In this document: piece by piece, positions 13,901 to 24,372 of the stretch | Position numbering within the stretch: the first letter of the stretch is position 1 | Layout: the number at the start of each line of letters is the position of its first letter | Position numbers and translations under genes: made by a program | Assembly: GCA_018398585.1 (NCBI GenBank) | Contig: JAGTTD010000007.1 | Span: 9,327,320 to 9,391,319, forward strand | DNA from: Simmondsia chinensis | Lineage: Eukaryota > Streptophyta > Magnoliopsida > Caryophyllales > Simmondsiaceae | Direction of reading: 5' to 3' | Length of the DNA stretch: 64,000 nucleotides | Notes under the pieces: model-generated | What the model saw: the letters and a program-made list of their open reading frames with translations, nothing else | Told to the model about the DNA's origin: nothing | Databases searched by the model: none

Positions 13901-16900
13901 TCTATTTTATTGGGTTAATGACCAATAATACCTGAATAAGCAGGGGTGAGAAGCAGATGGACTGCTTGCTATAAGATTTCACAAGCACAAAGGCATCCTT
14001 CATGAGGCCTTGAGGTAAACACCACCAAAGTTGAGACTTCAGATGAAAGGTCCTAGGTTCAATTGGAATCCCTTAACCCTCAGCCTCACTTACCCGGCAA
14101 GAAAAGGAACTTTTCTCTATACATTGTATACTAGATACCAATATAATTATTGAGAACACAAACACATTGAAAGGTTTAGATATTGCAATGTGCATCGTCA
14201 TGTCACTAAATTCACAAAGATACTATAGCTCAACAACAAAGAATCAGGATACCTTGGCAAATTTTCCACTGAAAACAGAAATCGCTACTTTCCAGAAGAC
14301 AGGTATATGATGAATCAGCACATTTGACAACCTGAGGATATATTTTCCCCGAAGTGCATCAACTTCTTCCCCAGACAATTCAATGGACTGAGAGTCTACA
14401 GGAATATCAGCATATCCATTGACATCTGGCTGATATCAATACAAAGATTAAGAGTCAAATACTCTGCAAAATAACATGCGCCCATTTTCAAGGAGCAGTT
14501 TACTATACATGGACGTTTACTTACTGATTGCGTAGAACTCTGCTGTATTTGTTTCCACCTCGCATCAGACAAAGCTCTTTCACGGATCTCATTGTGTAAA
14601 GCTTCCATTCTTGCTTCATGATTGAAGGTACACTTTTCAAGCAAACCTCGAATTCTTTGATTCTGCAATAGTAAGTTTCAAATACCTCAGCCATGGGTTT
14701 CAAAATAGCTAGCTCAGTAAATATCGACCACATAATTAAGGCATAGGACATTAAATCTTATTCAAACAAAGCGGCAGAAGGTATGCATACCTGTATGTTG
14801 AGATAGTGCCACACAGGATCTGACTCTGGCTCTAGCTCCAAAAGCAGCCTAACAGTGTTTTCAAGCTACACCAAGTAGAAGATAGTTTAGACAGGGCTCC
14901 AACAAACCATCAATAAGGCAATAATTCCTTGCCAGTACTAAAAGTGAACAAAAAATTGGAGAAAAGTCATGCAAATGCACACTTTTTTTGATAGCTAAGT
15001 GGAAAGACCATTACAACCATTTTAAAGGTCCTTAATGGCTTTCATCCAAAGACTAAAAAGCCGGAAATCAAAACTATCTGATCACAAAGAGATTGCAAAA
15101 ATCACAAAAAACACAATAAGTTAAAACACACTCAACAGTATACAATCAGCAGATCTCCTTTCTCAATTCTTGTCTAGCCAGGTTATCAGTTACTCAATTT
15201 GCTTCTTTCCTATGTTACTGATAGAGATACGAGAAAAATTCTCCAGGGTCCTTCTCTTATTGAGCTAATATTGATGAGAATATAAGACACAAGCAAAGTT
15301 ACTGTTTGATAATAATACAGCAACAAAACTGAGATGCGGGTAGTCCTACCCAGCTAAAAATATAATATGTAAAGACCTGCATCCACAAAATACTTGTGCA
15401 GGAGTTGCCAACTACAAGCGACTTGTGCATGTCGACATCTCTGAAAATCAACTCTAGTTATGAAGTGGATGGCTTGAACATATTTTAATCATCACTATCA
15501 CCAAATCACAGTCATAAGCTCCAACAGAGGCTGTCAAATATGTAAATCTCCTAAAATATTTTGTTCCATTCAAAGCATCATTCCGAGCAAGTCCAGAAAC
15601 TACTAATTCCTTCTATACAGATCTTCACACATATCTCCCTAATCCTAACACCCCCTACCTGTCTTTTTAGCAAGCCAGTGGTATACATAAAATATCAAAT
15701 CAATGATATGTACACCAAGCAAGAAAAAACAGCGAGCATGATAAATCTCAAAGCAGACACCCCCACCTTTTCCGATTCCTCTTTTAAAAATTCTATAACA
15801 CTCTCTTCAACTGATGCATTATTATACCTCTCTAATAAATAGACCAACCATCCCTTTTTAACATTGCCCGCCTAAAAAACCAAAGACAAGAAAAGGGGGA
15901 GAGGAGAAGAAAAAAATAATAGATAGGCATACAGATATTTATGGGCTCTACCCATGCAGTCATCGCCCAGGGGTCAGGAATTCTATTCTCGCTGAGGATA
16001 TATTCATGACTTACCTGCTCATGGGGATTGTGGGCCTCCTCATGGGCCGGGGTTGGGTGGGGCAACCCAGTCCCTCGTCACCAAAAAAAAAAATATATAT
16101 ATATATATATATTTATTAATCATAGTAAAGCCTTGGGGGAGGGGAGAGAGGATAAATCCCTTAAATTCTTCACAAAGAGGACACCACTTTTGAGCTTCGT
16201 GGGACCCGATCCCAGGTCACCATGTTGGCACCCGGCGATCATGACCACTCAGCTATGTCCCTAAGGGACTAAAAAAAAAAAAAAAAAAAAATATATATAT
16301 ATAGGCTCTAAACATCCAACACGTACCCGACTTTTCAAGGAAATGTCATATGATGCCGGGGAAGTTTCAAGCAAAACAAAATCAAATAATCCTGCATTCC
16401 TACTTGACTAAATGCACAACGGACATTCATAAAGGAAAACTGTGACAGAAGCAAATCAGCAATCACATCAACATCCTGTATTATGATAACCACATCACAA
16501 TGAAAAAGAAAATCTCATGCACAATTGCCGAACTTACAGCTGTTAAATCTACATGGGGGTCTTCCAAAGACTTGTAAAGTGTTCCTTTGAACTCATGCAT
16601 AACCTTGTCAACCTCTTCAAGGACACGTTTCAATATTCCCACCTGGAATACATGAATAAAATAAAATAAAATCACTCCAACTCAGAAAAGGAACAAACCC
16701 ACGAACCCATCTCTCAAAAAAATAAATAAACAAACAAGTAGATGAATAAGTTCAGCTGATTATATGGATCACTACAAGTCAACATAAACTCTTCCATTAG
16801 AAACCCTTGACAGAATATCCGCTGTCAAGAGGGAAACAAATTTCAGCTAGAATCCTCAATGGTGGAAGCCCAAAATTCAAGACTGTCACCAAGCCAAAAT

Positions 16901-19900
16901 GGGTTAATTCTGAAATCAGAAAGAAGGCTCCTCCAGATGCCTGCCGGTTAGACAAATAATGAGACATGGAAGGATGCAGTAGAACAGAAAGTGTAAAGGC
17001 TACACCTATAAAAGTTTCAGCCCAAAAACTGTAAGTTGGTTTCACTCATTTGAATGGTAAAAGCATAGATAAATACACCATCACCTTAGCTATGGTCGAG
17101 GTGATCCTCTCCTGACCAGTTGGGTTTACCAAAGTATATCAATTTGCGCTATAGTTGCCACAGCCCTATCAACCCAGTATCCACGCCCATAAACACTTTT
17201 GGATAGCACAACGCAGCGTGATAAAACATTATCACAAAGCTGCCACACAAGATGTCTTTATTCCCCGTTGATAAAAAATGATTTCCAGTCAACTGCAGGG
17301 TCTTTCTGCACTGGAGGCAGTGGATTTAAGATCCAAAATTGGATGAGAATAAATGCAGGCCAAGACGGTATGTGCAGAACTGCAAGCGTTGGACCAAGCC
17401 CAACAGAATTAGCAACTCTTCACTCAACCGAAAAAGGCCAAAAAAATTGAAATAACATGAACATTGTTCAGTCTTAGATGCCAGAGAGATAATCTTACTA
17501 TTAGACATACAGTCATTGGTTTGAGTTTTACCCCAACAACAGGCATGCCAGCAAATGTTCCACAGAAACTTCCAAAATAATGCAACTAATTCCTTCCTAT
17601 GGATAAAGTTATACTCGTCAATGAGCTACTACTAGTCACCAACTACAATATTCTTCCACTTCAGTGAGGGGAGAAAGCAAAAGTATTATCTCAAATAAAT
17701 TGCACAAAGTAAACATAAAAATAACATACATGGGATGGTAGAACGATGGACTTTGCTTTCCGATATTCTCTAACTGCCAAATCAAATTCCCCCTTACTAA
17801 TACTACCACGGATGGTACTAGGCAAATTGAACAGTGTCCGAAACCTTTGAAGCATCCCTTGCACAGACCTGATCTTCTCAGCTTGAGCCTATCATACACA
17901 ATTAGCAAGAAATTTCAATATGACCTGTAAAGTACAAGCGTGACATTCAAAAGCAACAACAATGGATCCAGTGTCTCAAGGGCTCCCGCTTACGCAGCCT
18001 TACCCCCTCAGGGTGTAACCCTGCCAAGCGACTGTTTTTGAGGACCCCCAACCTTATAGGGTTGGCAACACGAGGACTTCCCAGGAAGTCACCCATCCTG
18101 GTACTACTCTCGCCCAAACACGCTTAACTGTGGAGTTCTAACGGGATCCGGTGCATAAGTGCCTGGTAAATGAACCCTAAGCGTGACATTCAAAAGCATT
18201 AAAGAAAAACAAAATTACAAGCCAGCTTCTCCAACTTTTATCATGCCCACCTGTCTCTCAAAAAGTGGCTCAAAAGCATGGCTAGCTTGGACACTCACTT
18301 CTTGAATGCAATTGTAGAGGTGCATAGTTCCTGTACCTTCAGGATCTTCTTCAATCCGCCTCAGCTTTGATTCGATATCTATTCAAGGAACAGATCATTA
18401 ATGAGCACAACAATAGCTTTCTCTGTGATAGAAGCTATAGTTGTCAGCGAGTCAGAGCTTATGATAGTACTATACTCCAAGATCTCTAATCACAACTTTA
18501 AAGTAACGCACCATCTATAGTTGTCTTGCATGAGACAAAGCAATCAAAATTCTCCTTCACCAAGGTTTTCCTCTGCTGAGTACGACCTTTAAGATCAGTT
18601 TTTAAAGCAAGCGCACCGGCCTCCAGGTCTGCTGCCCTCGTATCTTGGTGTATCCGAGACAAGAACAATTTTGCATCGAATTTCTCGGAGAAATATGCCA
18701 ACTTTTCTGCAGAATTATACAAAAGGAGCTTTCAGTCATAATTCAACCAGGTACTGCATTGCAGTAGTCCAAGTTAAACATCTCAGGCACTCAAAAGATA
18801 CTTATATCAACCTTCTGAAGTTCTATCTCACAAACTAGAAGTTAAAGAATGTATCTGCTGAACTAAACCGCTCGTGAACAAACCAATCAAGGTGCCACCA
18901 TAGTCATTGTGTAACAATTAGATGGATGATACTTAAAAGCATAAATGACAATTCTTTTCAGTAAGATAAACAATACAAGAGCTTTGCCCTCCTTGGGTGT
19001 GATGAAGCCGACATTTGAAGATGGTGAACAGAACACATTTGATAGTAGGAGTAATAAATACAGCCACAAAAATAAGAAAAAAGGAACACCAAAAACAAGG
19101 ACGAAGAATATCTGCAAAACTGGGAAGAAAGAAAAGATCCTCAAATATCCCGGAGAAAAGCGTTAAGCACGAGTAATAAATGTTTCTCAAAATGCAGTCT
19201 ATATGTACTTAAAGAAAATAGAGAAATACCACGAAGTTTATTATCAATACTATCTCTAGCTGTCCTGGAGGGAGAACTGTCGGAAGTCTCTGTGATTAAC
19301 TTTAATGTCCTGTTGTCTATAATCCTGTGATTAAGAGCAACACTACGTCAGAAAAGCAGAAAATCGGATAATGACAATGATGTCATAAAAGGACATCTAA
19401 ACATGAAGGTGCCTTTATAGGGATGATATTTCAAGATCTCCTGCTTCAGAGTTCACAAGTAACAGAAAAGAACAGAAGACACAGAGAATATTGACTCGAT
19501 ATGGCAGGGATAGAAAAGAAAATACCAAAACAAAGGGATAGAGAAGATGGACTAGCAAATCAAAAGGACACAATGCATAACACGAAGTAAAACTTCTGGA
19601 GAACGAGACAGGATGCCCAGTCCAGTCTTCCCCCCCCCCCCCCAAAAAAAAGAAATAAATAAATAAATAAAAAAAGAAGCAAAGCATTGTACAATCTCAG
19701 CTTTAGCATGGAAATGGGGAAATAAATAGGTAGAAAAATCTTTTGCAGAGTATCCATCTTATAGTCAATTATCATTGGACAGTTGGAGGTAATAAAGCAT
19801 TCTACAAACAATAAATTAGTTAAGGACTTCAAGCTACAGAAATCCATTAATGTCCATCCGTTTTACTTGTATGAAAATAAGACATAAACAGAAGCTCTTC

Positions 19901-22214
19901 CGCATTTCAGGTTTTCAGGACAGAAAATGGTCAACCTTTCCACTTTTTGATGAATTTTGAAACACGTCACGAATAAGAGTAAAATTGAGGGGAAAAAAGG
20001 CTCCACAAGACCTATGAAAACTGGCAATCTTTACATACGCTAGTTTCTTTGAGAAGAAGTCCTATTCCACCCAATTCCTATTATTTGCTTATAAGAATGA
20101 GTTGCAAAATTATTTAAGGAGAAAATCTCATCCTTCTTATTAGAGAAATTAAAGGAAGGGAGTCATTTTCCTCCACGCAACCCCTCCTCAAACCTCTTAT
20201 TCTTCTTATCTAGGTTCCACTCCCTGATGTGCGTGACCCAAATTCAATACAATTTCATACAATGAAATTTCCTTAAATCAAAGAAAATGAAATTTTGAAG
20301 GAAAAATAATATTTCCAGTTAAAATATTCTGAGGAAAGATATTGCCCAAAGGAATATGTCTTCCTGCCAATTTCCAACAGAATGGAGCCTCTGAAATTAG
20401 GTGTTTATCTATGAATATGATAAGGAAAAGGAGGCGTAATAAGTGCAAGAGATATTTACCCAAGTCCCAGTGGATCAATACATTCCATTCCCCGAGGAAA
20501 TGACTGTAAACTAGCCAGTCCTTTTTTACCTAATGCTGAGGGCTTCCGCTCATACTTCTGTGCCACAGGCACTGCCTTAGCCTCCCGCATCTCTCGAACT
20601 CTACGAGCAAGCTGTCAGACATATAATTTCAGACCATCAAATCAATATTTCTAATTCATAAGCAAATTTAGGAGGGTGTGCTTATTATCACACACCATAT
20701 TATACTATTCAATCTGCAGAAATAAATCTGAATGTCAAAAGCAGCATAGCATACTAGTACTAGTCAATCTGTAGAAATAATCTGAATGTCAAAACCAGCA
20801 TGTTGTTTGGACATTTAACTAATGGTGTACTTTCATAATACATATTGGATGAGAAACTAGCGGTTAGACATGGATTGGGTCTAGACTACCTGGTCAATAT
20901 ATTAGCCTCCTAAGGTTGATTATATTGAACACCCCACCACATATTACCCTATGATCGAGGATAATAGTGGGGGCAATCCCACCTTTAGTGGGGGTAGGGG
21001 ATGGTGGCAGAGTCACTATTTTGTCTACAAATATCTCCCCTCATACAATCCTAGAAGCAGAGAAAATTTTCTCTCTCAAATATCAACTTTGTCTCTAGGT
21101 TTTGATGATGTGGAATTGACTGGATTGTGATAGCCCTTTCACTGTCCATGTACAATTATAAAGGTCACAATGAGCTCATATGAAGGCTTGCAAGACAAGT
21201 TCAAGACCCTACTCCACAATTCAAAGTAATTTCTAAACTTTGTGTTTGTACTTATTTCCCTTCATTAATCAACGCCAATTGTATTTTTCCTGTACTGCAT
21301 AAATGGCATGTAATACTCGCCTAACTAGCAACTGGTCCAAGATCATATAACATTGTCATTTCATTCACAAAGTCCAGCAGCAAAAGATTCCAACCAACAA
21401 ATCTCTAAAAACACATTAATTATGAAAAGAATTCACCTTTTCCTACAATTTGACAATGTCTAAACTACAAAAACAATTAAATGAAAACAAATTTCAATTA
21501 TTCAAGGGTAATGTTATTCTCAGAGTAAAATTGTTAATGCCAAAGCAAATTTGTGAAAATTTATGACTAGTATTCACTATAAATCACTGTTTAGGTTGGA
21601 GGCCCTTTGGGAGTAGCCTCTCTACAGAGTAGCACCCTATAGGGGTAAGGCTGCGTGCTTTACACTCCCCATACCCTATCTTAACGGGAGCCTCTTTAAG
21701 GCACTGGATTGTTCTATTCACTATAGATCACATCATCGCTCTGGGAAAAACATTTTTTTGCTCTTCCAATAACAACAATCTTATTCAAAGGGGACAGAAA
21801 AAGAATAACTACCTCAGCCTCATCAACATGCTTCCAACAATCAGGTTCCCCCCCATCCCACCCTTTCTCCCCCTCATCCTTCCCCCTTCTCTCTCCTCCT
21901 CCTCCTCTCCCTCTCCCTCCTCCCTTCCCCGTATACCCTGACGCCTTTGACGATTCCTCATCTCCCGACGATATACTCAAAATCTCCAACTCCGAATCAT
22001 CATCTTCATCTATCGACTTCTGCCTCGCCCTCGCCTGCGCTGCAGCCGCCGTAGGGTTCTTCCTCGGCGGCTGCACGTAATTCTCCACCGGCTTAGAAGG
22101 CCGAGCTGAATTAGGGTTTTGAGGCTTCCTGTAATTGAGATCTCTCTCTGCTTGCTCCTTTAACGCCATCTGAAGGAGCTCATCCTCATCCAAATCGCCG
22201 CTGTCCGTCGACAT
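484..22214 (-). CDS. SEC5: Exocyst complex component SEC5, 18 exons, C-terminus off window
   Basis: SEC5 is a subunit of the octameric exocyst, which tethers secretory vesicles to the plasma membrane before SNARE fusion. Coding exons, in gene order: 21813-22214, 20460-20611, 19230-19324, 18512-18706, 18251-18378, 17730-17888, 16538-16642, 14791-14865, 14525-14662, 14253-14429, 11656-11793, 8303-8429, 8009-8222, 6206-6321, 3296-3533, 1731-1824, 620-697, 484-540. All junctions are GT-AG, and the 2688 nt give 896 codons in one frame. Exon 1 starts MSTDSGDLDEDELLQMALKE, the typical plant SEC5 start, followed by an acidic Ser-rich stretch, a Gly/Arg-rich linker and WDGGEPDCWKHV. Later hallmarks are FPRGMECIDPLGLG, FLSRIHQDT, NFDCFVSCKTTID and YLLDAGIQWG. 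Plant SEC5 proteins are about 1080 residues by memory, so roughly 190 residues lie left of position 1. Identification is very secure; individual splice sites are inferred. Confidence 0.95.
698..1730 (-). other. SEC5 intron 16 with a 23-bp G tract
   Basis: Noncoding intron between the exons at 1731-1824 and 620-697. It contains an uninterrupted run of 23 G on the plus strand (1078-1100), which is C-rich in the SEC5 transcript. I recognise no coding signal or transposon here; short reading frames inside are not conserved. Confidence 0.7.
1981..2101 (-). mobile_element. Truncated Au-like SINE (tail part only)
   Basis: Minus-oriented fragment in SEC5 intron 15. On the plus strand it runs from a (CAA)n tail through AAGTGCCTCAAGGACTCC and TACGTAGCCTTACC to AGGTTGTTTC. 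This is the Au-like body and tail of the 5S-headed SINE family in this window. The 5S head is absent. The flanks share only a weak CATGAA-rich match, so the duplication is uncertain. Confidence 0.75.
2241..2380 (+). mobile_element. tRNA-derived SINE
   Basis: The element has an A-box-like TGGTGTAGTGGTTAGGC at 2257-2273 and a B-box-like GGTCTTGAATTCAAAGC at 2293-2309, the spacing of an internal Pol III promoter. It ends in ACCATTGTAAAG and is flanked by A-rich sequence. It lies in SEC5 intron 15, antisense to the gene. The copy at 10801-10930 shares the GTTGGTGTAGTGG head, so the two probably belong to one family. Confidence 0.65.
2701..3110. mobile_element. Fragment of Harbinger-type repeat
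   Basis: This stretch shares the AGAATTGGAATT-type terminal phrases and the repeated phrases GATGACCCAACTTGA and GAACTTGAAATGA with the two complete elements at 22546-23537 and 46756-47775. Only one end is recognisable, near 2706 (TTTTGTTTGACGC). The other end runs out without a matching terminal repeat, so it is a truncated or decayed copy within SEC5 intron 15. Confidence 0.6.
3530..3536 (-). promoter_or_regulatory. Tandem NAGNAG-type splice acceptor of SEC5 exon 15
   Basis: On the minus strand the acceptor reads GAGCAG followed by GTCATCTGG. Splicing after the first AG keeps an extra CAG and gives Ala-Gly-His, matching family length. Splicing after the second AG removes one residue. Both are in frame. 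Confidence 0.5.
3636..3910 (+). repeat. LTR-like fragment with TATA box and CT-rich leader
   Basis: TTATAAATACACTT (about 3717-3730) is followed by GAATGAAATACAATTCAGC and a long CT-rich run. This is the layout of a retrotransposon U3/R/U5 region. It points opposite to the neighbouring element at 3960-5966. No matching partner repeat is visible, so this is a tentative call. Confidence 0.3.
4765..4808 (-). mobile_element. Heavily 5'-truncated Au-like SINE tail with target-site duplication
   Basis: Only 44 bp of the SINE 3' end are present: a CAACGACAACAAC tail and CAGTGCCCCAAGGGCTCCCG. They are flanked by perfect 16-bp direct repeats AAGCCCAGTTCCAACA at 4749-4764 and 4809-4824. That makes it a genuine, very short retrotransposition event inside the LTR element. 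Confidence 0.8.
5672..5699. repeat. (GA)n microsatellite
   Basis: Uninterrupted GA dinucleotide run within the right LTR of the non-autonomous element in SEC5 intron 14. Confidence 0.9.
6018..6125 (-). mobile_element. tRNA-derived SINE fragment
   Basis: On the minus strand, GGTCTTGGTTTAGTAGTAAA (near 6098-6117) resembles an A box and CCTAGGTTGAAGTTC (6061-6075) a B box. The TTGCCTACCGAAAG run follows. It lies near the downstream end of SEC5 intron 14. Boundaries are approximate and no target-site duplication is clear. Confidence 0.45.
6322..8008 (-). other. SEC5 intron 13
   Basis: AT-rich intron with a CA-rich stretch (7540-7600) and an A run at 7683-7702. I see no conserved coding region or identifiable transposon in it. 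Confidence 0.6.
8430..11655 (-). other. SEC5 intron 11, the longest in the gene
   Basis: Non-coding 3.2 kb intron. It contains a 16-bp C tract (9391-9406), a tRNA-derived SINE (10801-10930), a TA microsatellite (about 10929-10955), and a short tandem repeat of TTCTATCATTCA-type units near 11063-11130. Nothing else is recognised. Confidence 0.6.
10801..10930 (+). mobile_element. tRNA-derived SINE
   Basis: GTTGGTGTAGTGGTTTGTC (10803-10821) is an A-box-like start and AGGTCTTATCAAAGCTC (10841-10857) a degenerate B box. The element ends in GAATGTAA before a TA repeat. Its head matches the SINE at 2241-2380. It is antisense to SEC5. Confidence 0.6.
11794..14252 (-). other. SEC5 intron 10
   Basis: Non-coding intron with an A-rich run near 11997-12025 and a probable SINE at 13985-14135. 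The rest is unremarkable AT-rich sequence. Confidence 0.6.
13985..14135 (+). mobile_element. Probable tRNA-derived SINE
   Basis: B-box-like GGTCCTAGGTTCAATTGG at 14049-14066 follows GCCTTGAGGTAAACACC, a possible A box. The end CTCACTTACCCGGCAAG is typical of plant SINE bodies in this window (compare 59037-59050). Ends are approximate. Confidence 0.45.
15930..16092 (+). mobile_element. Probable SINE ending in poly(A)
   Basis: The stretch contains GGGGTCAGGAATTCTATTC (possible B box), then ACTTACCTGCTCATGGGG, and finishes GTCACC followed by an A run and a TA microsatellite. It faces the minus-oriented SINE at 16110-16269, forming an inverted pair in SEC5 intron 7. Confidence 0.45.
16110..16269 (-). 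mobile_element. tRNA-derived SINE
   Basis: On the minus strand, ATAGCTGAGTGGTCATGATC (16237-16256) is a good A box and GTGACCTGGGATCGGGTCCC (16201-16220) contains a B box. The body runs to a TA-rich end near 16110. It shares the TA tract with the oppositely oriented SINE at 15930-16092. Confidence 0.6.
17936..18198 (-). mobile_element. 5S-headed Au-like SINE, full length, with 20-bp target-site duplication
   Basis: The element (17956-18178) sits between perfect 20-bp repeats AAGCGTGACATTCAAAAGCA at 17936-17955 and 18179-18198. Read on the minus strand, it begins with a 5S rRNA-like head that includes TGCACCGGATCCCGTTAGAA, AGTTAAGCG, GGGCGAGAGTAGTACCAGG and GATGGGTGACTTCCTGGGAA, so the 5S internal promoter boxes are kept. 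The head ends near TCGTGTTGCC. It is followed by an Au-SINE-like body (AAAACAGTCGCTTGGCAG, GGTAAGGCTGCGT, GGAGCCCTTGAGACACTGG) and a short (GTT)n tail. It makes up most of the 362-bp SEC5 intron 5 and lies in the sense orientation. Confidence 0.92.
19325..20459 (-). other. SEC5 intron 2
   Basis: Non-coding intron with a 14-bp C tract followed by an A run (19630-19650) and a (TAAA)n-like stretch. No transposon recognised. Confidence 0.6.
20708..20801. repeat. Direct repeat, two copies of about 39 bp
   Basis: TCAATCTGCAGAAATAAATC at 20709 recurs as TCAATCTGTAGAAATAATC at 20764, each followed by TGAATGTCAAAA and CAGCAT. This is a local duplication inside SEC5 intron 1. Confidence 0.8.
21571..21731 (+). 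mobile_element. Au-like SINE without 5S head, with 17-bp target-site duplication
   Basis: The element (21588-21714) is flanked by TATTCACTATAAATCAC (21571-21587) and TATTCACTATAGATCAC (21715-21731), 16 of 17 identical. It reads GTAGCCTCTCTAC, GGGGTAAGGCTGCGTGC, GGGAGCC and GGCACTGGATTGTTC, which is the Au-like body and tail. No 5S sequence is present. It is antisense in SEC5 intron 1. Confidence 0.85.
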
Positions 22215-22536
22215 CGTTGAATCTCTTTCCTTGTTTCTTCAGCGAGCTTCTTGGAGCTTCAATGGAGGATGAGATTGTATAGTGTATAGATCTGATGATG
22301 GAGGTAAGCGGTAGTTTCTGGCTGTATACGAACGACGATTGAATGAGAGGAGAATGATAGAAAGTTCAAAGAAAAGGAGGAGGGAGGAGAGAGAAAATCC
22401 GTTTTATTAAAGGATTTAATAATGAAATGAGTGGGGACTTTTTTTAGCTGATGTGGAGGGAGGAGTGTATGCCCAACATGTTTTTAAATTTCCACGGCGA
22501 CAAAACTTTAACTACAAATTATTGGTTGTATTATGG
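22215..22536 (-). promoter_or_regulatory. SEC5 5' leader and candidate core promoter
   Basis: This is the short gap between the SEC5 start codon and the transposon block. Read on the minus strand, TTTAATAAAA near 22405-22414 could serve as a TATA-like box. It is followed by a pyrimidine-rich run (CTCTCTCCTCCCTCC, about 22380-22396) like the Y patch of plant core promoters. The leader would then be about 160 nt. The start is placed by sequence only; no transcript evidence is available. A Harbinger-type element begins at 22546, so the proximal promoter is at most about 330 bp before transposon sequence starts. Confidence 0.35.
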
Positions 22537-22542
22537 TTAATA

Positions 22543-23540
22543 TTAGGCTGCGTTTGAAATATAAAATTGGAGTATAGAATTAGAATTAAATTTAGAATTA
22601 GAGCCTAGAATTTTAATTTTATTGTTTGATTTATTTTTTGGAATTAAAATTATAATTTTACTGCCCAATTTTATATAATTGGATTTTAACTGAAAATCAT
22701 ACTTTCTTATTTCTTAGGATGGAGGTAAGAAATTACAATTCTATATTAATTTTATTGACTTAAAACCCAAAATGACCCCACCTGATTAACCCAAGTACAA
22801 GATGATTTCAGATCTAAAGACTTAGACACAACCTAAAATTTTACCCAAACCCTGAAATCACCTAACTCGAATGACTAGAACTTGAAATAACCGAAATCAC
22901 CTTACTTCAAAGTCCGAAGTGACCCAGCCTAATTGACATGAAACTCGATATGACTCAAATCCAAAAAATGAAACTACTCAACTTGAATATGATATAAACA
23001 AGCTGAGCTAAAGTAGAAATGACATGACCAAATTGGCCCAAAACTTAATACGATCCAGTCCCAAAATGACCCGATCCATCTCAAACTCAATTTAAGATGA
23101 CTTAAAATTTGAAATAATACAACTTATTTGTCCCAAAACTAAGATGACTCGAACTTGAAATGACCTAAATGAACTAAAACTTGATCATAATTAGCCTAGA
23201 TATGGAAAAAAACCTAACCCGGTTAACCGAAAATTCGAGATAACTTGAACACTAAATGATCTAACGCGATACTCGACCTAATTTGACTCAAAAATTGAAT
23301 AACTCGAATTCAAAGTGTTACGACCATAATAACTTGAACGCAATGTGAACCTCTCCAACCAAAATCCAACTATAGTTGATTTAAAACTTGAAATTCCAAC
23401 TCAATTGACCGAAAACCCTTGCCGATTCAAATCACTACGTAATTATAATTTCGACCTCCAATTCCTTTCATAAACCAAACAATGGAATTTCAATTTCATC
23501 AGAATTCCAATTCCAATTCTATGTACCAAACAGAGCCTTA
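22543..23540. mobile_element. Harbinger-type non-autonomous element, TTA duplication
   Basis: A 992-bp element (22546-23537) is flanked by TTA on both sides. Its terminal inverted repeats start GGCTGCGTTTGAAATA on the left and GGCTCTGTTTGGTACATAG on the right. Both ends carry ATAGAATTRGAATT and TTGTTTGRTTTAT phrases. The inside is non-coding and built from degenerate repeats of phrases such as CTTGAAATGACC. The TTA duplication and the GGCTCTGTTTGG ends fit PIF/Harbinger (Tourist-like) elements. A relative lies at 46756-47775. Confidence 0.85.
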
Positions 23541-23784
23541 AGGTTATTTACATCTTAGTATTCTAATTTTTTTTGGTAATTATAAAAAGGACCTTAATGT
23601 TTTAGAATTATTAAAAAAGACCCATTTTTATTGTATTAATAAAAAGGACCCTCTCTGGCCACCTAAACCGCCGAAAAAATAGAAAGACGAAATTACCTTT
23701 AAGCAAAATGACGTCGTTTTGGTTAATATAAATAAAAAAAATAAAAATATTCATTTTATAATGGGTTATTTAAATTAAAAAAAT

Positions 23785-24066
23785 ATTAATTATTTCAAAC
23801 AACCAAAGAGGGCACCAACACGCCGTCACCGGATCCCATGAGAACTCTGAAGTTAAGCGTGCTTGGGCGAGAGTAGTACCAGGATGGGTGACCTCCTGGG
23901 AAGTCCTCACCCTCAGGTTGGGGGCACTGGAAAACAGCCTTTCTTCAGGTTAACACCTTGAAGGGGGAAGGCTACGTACATCCGTCCCCCCCAGACCCTG
24001 CGTAGGCGGGAGCCCTTGAGGCACTGGGTATGTTCCTTGTTCCTTTATTAATTTGTTCAAACAAAC
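23785..24066 (+). mobile_element. 5S-headed Au-like SINE, full length
   Basis: The element (23805-24046) has imperfect 20-bp flanking repeats, ATTAATTATTTCAAACAACC (23785-23804) and ATTAATTTGTTCAAACAAAC (24047-24066), 17 of 20 identical. The head is 5S-like (CACCGGATCCCATGAGAACT, GAAGTTAAGCGTGCTTGGGC, GAGTAGTACCAGG, GGGTGACCTCCTGGGAAGTC), and the body reads GGCTACGTACATCCGTCCCC and GGCGGGAGCCCTTGAGGCAC. It is inserted in the left end of the MULE. The end of the 5S region is slightly rearranged (CACCCTCAGGTTGG). Confidence 0.88.
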
Positions 24067-24182
24067 TGTTCATCTTCCCCATCTGCGTTGCTTTGCCTCC
24101 ATTTTGCAACAACCTCTGCTTTGATCTGTGTGCATCAGTGTCGAGTGCCTTTATGTGCATCAGTGTCAATTTTCTTCTCCAC

Positions 24183-24372
24183 CCGTGTGCATCTTCGTGT
24201 CCAGCTTGAAGGTGAAGGTGCGCTGCTCTCTCTCTCTCTCTCTCTATGCGTGCATGTGTCATTTAGGGTTACATTTACCGTGTGCATCTTCGTGTCCAGC
24301 TTGAAGGTGAAGGTGCGCTGCTCTCTCTCTCTCTCTCTCTATGCGTGCATGTGTCATTTAGGGTTACATTTA
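24183..24372. repeat. 95-bp tandem duplication
   Basis: Two adjacent, essentially identical copies start CCGTGTGCATCTTCGTGTCC at 24183 and 24278. Each includes a (CT)n run and ends near GGGTTACATTTA. The near-identity suggests a recent event within the MULE 5' region. Confidence 0.9.

Noticed and set aside
17956..18178. Genuine 5S rRNA gene
   Set aside because: The 5S-like part is one segment of a longer unit with an Au-like body and tail, bounded by target-site duplications, and lies singly in an intron. The same holds for the other four copies. There is no tandem array and the 5S sequence carries substitutions.
20870..21120. LTR fragment in SEC5 intron 1
   Set aside because: TACAAATATCTCCCCTC and a possible leader suggested a retroelement, but no partner repeat or primer site could be found.
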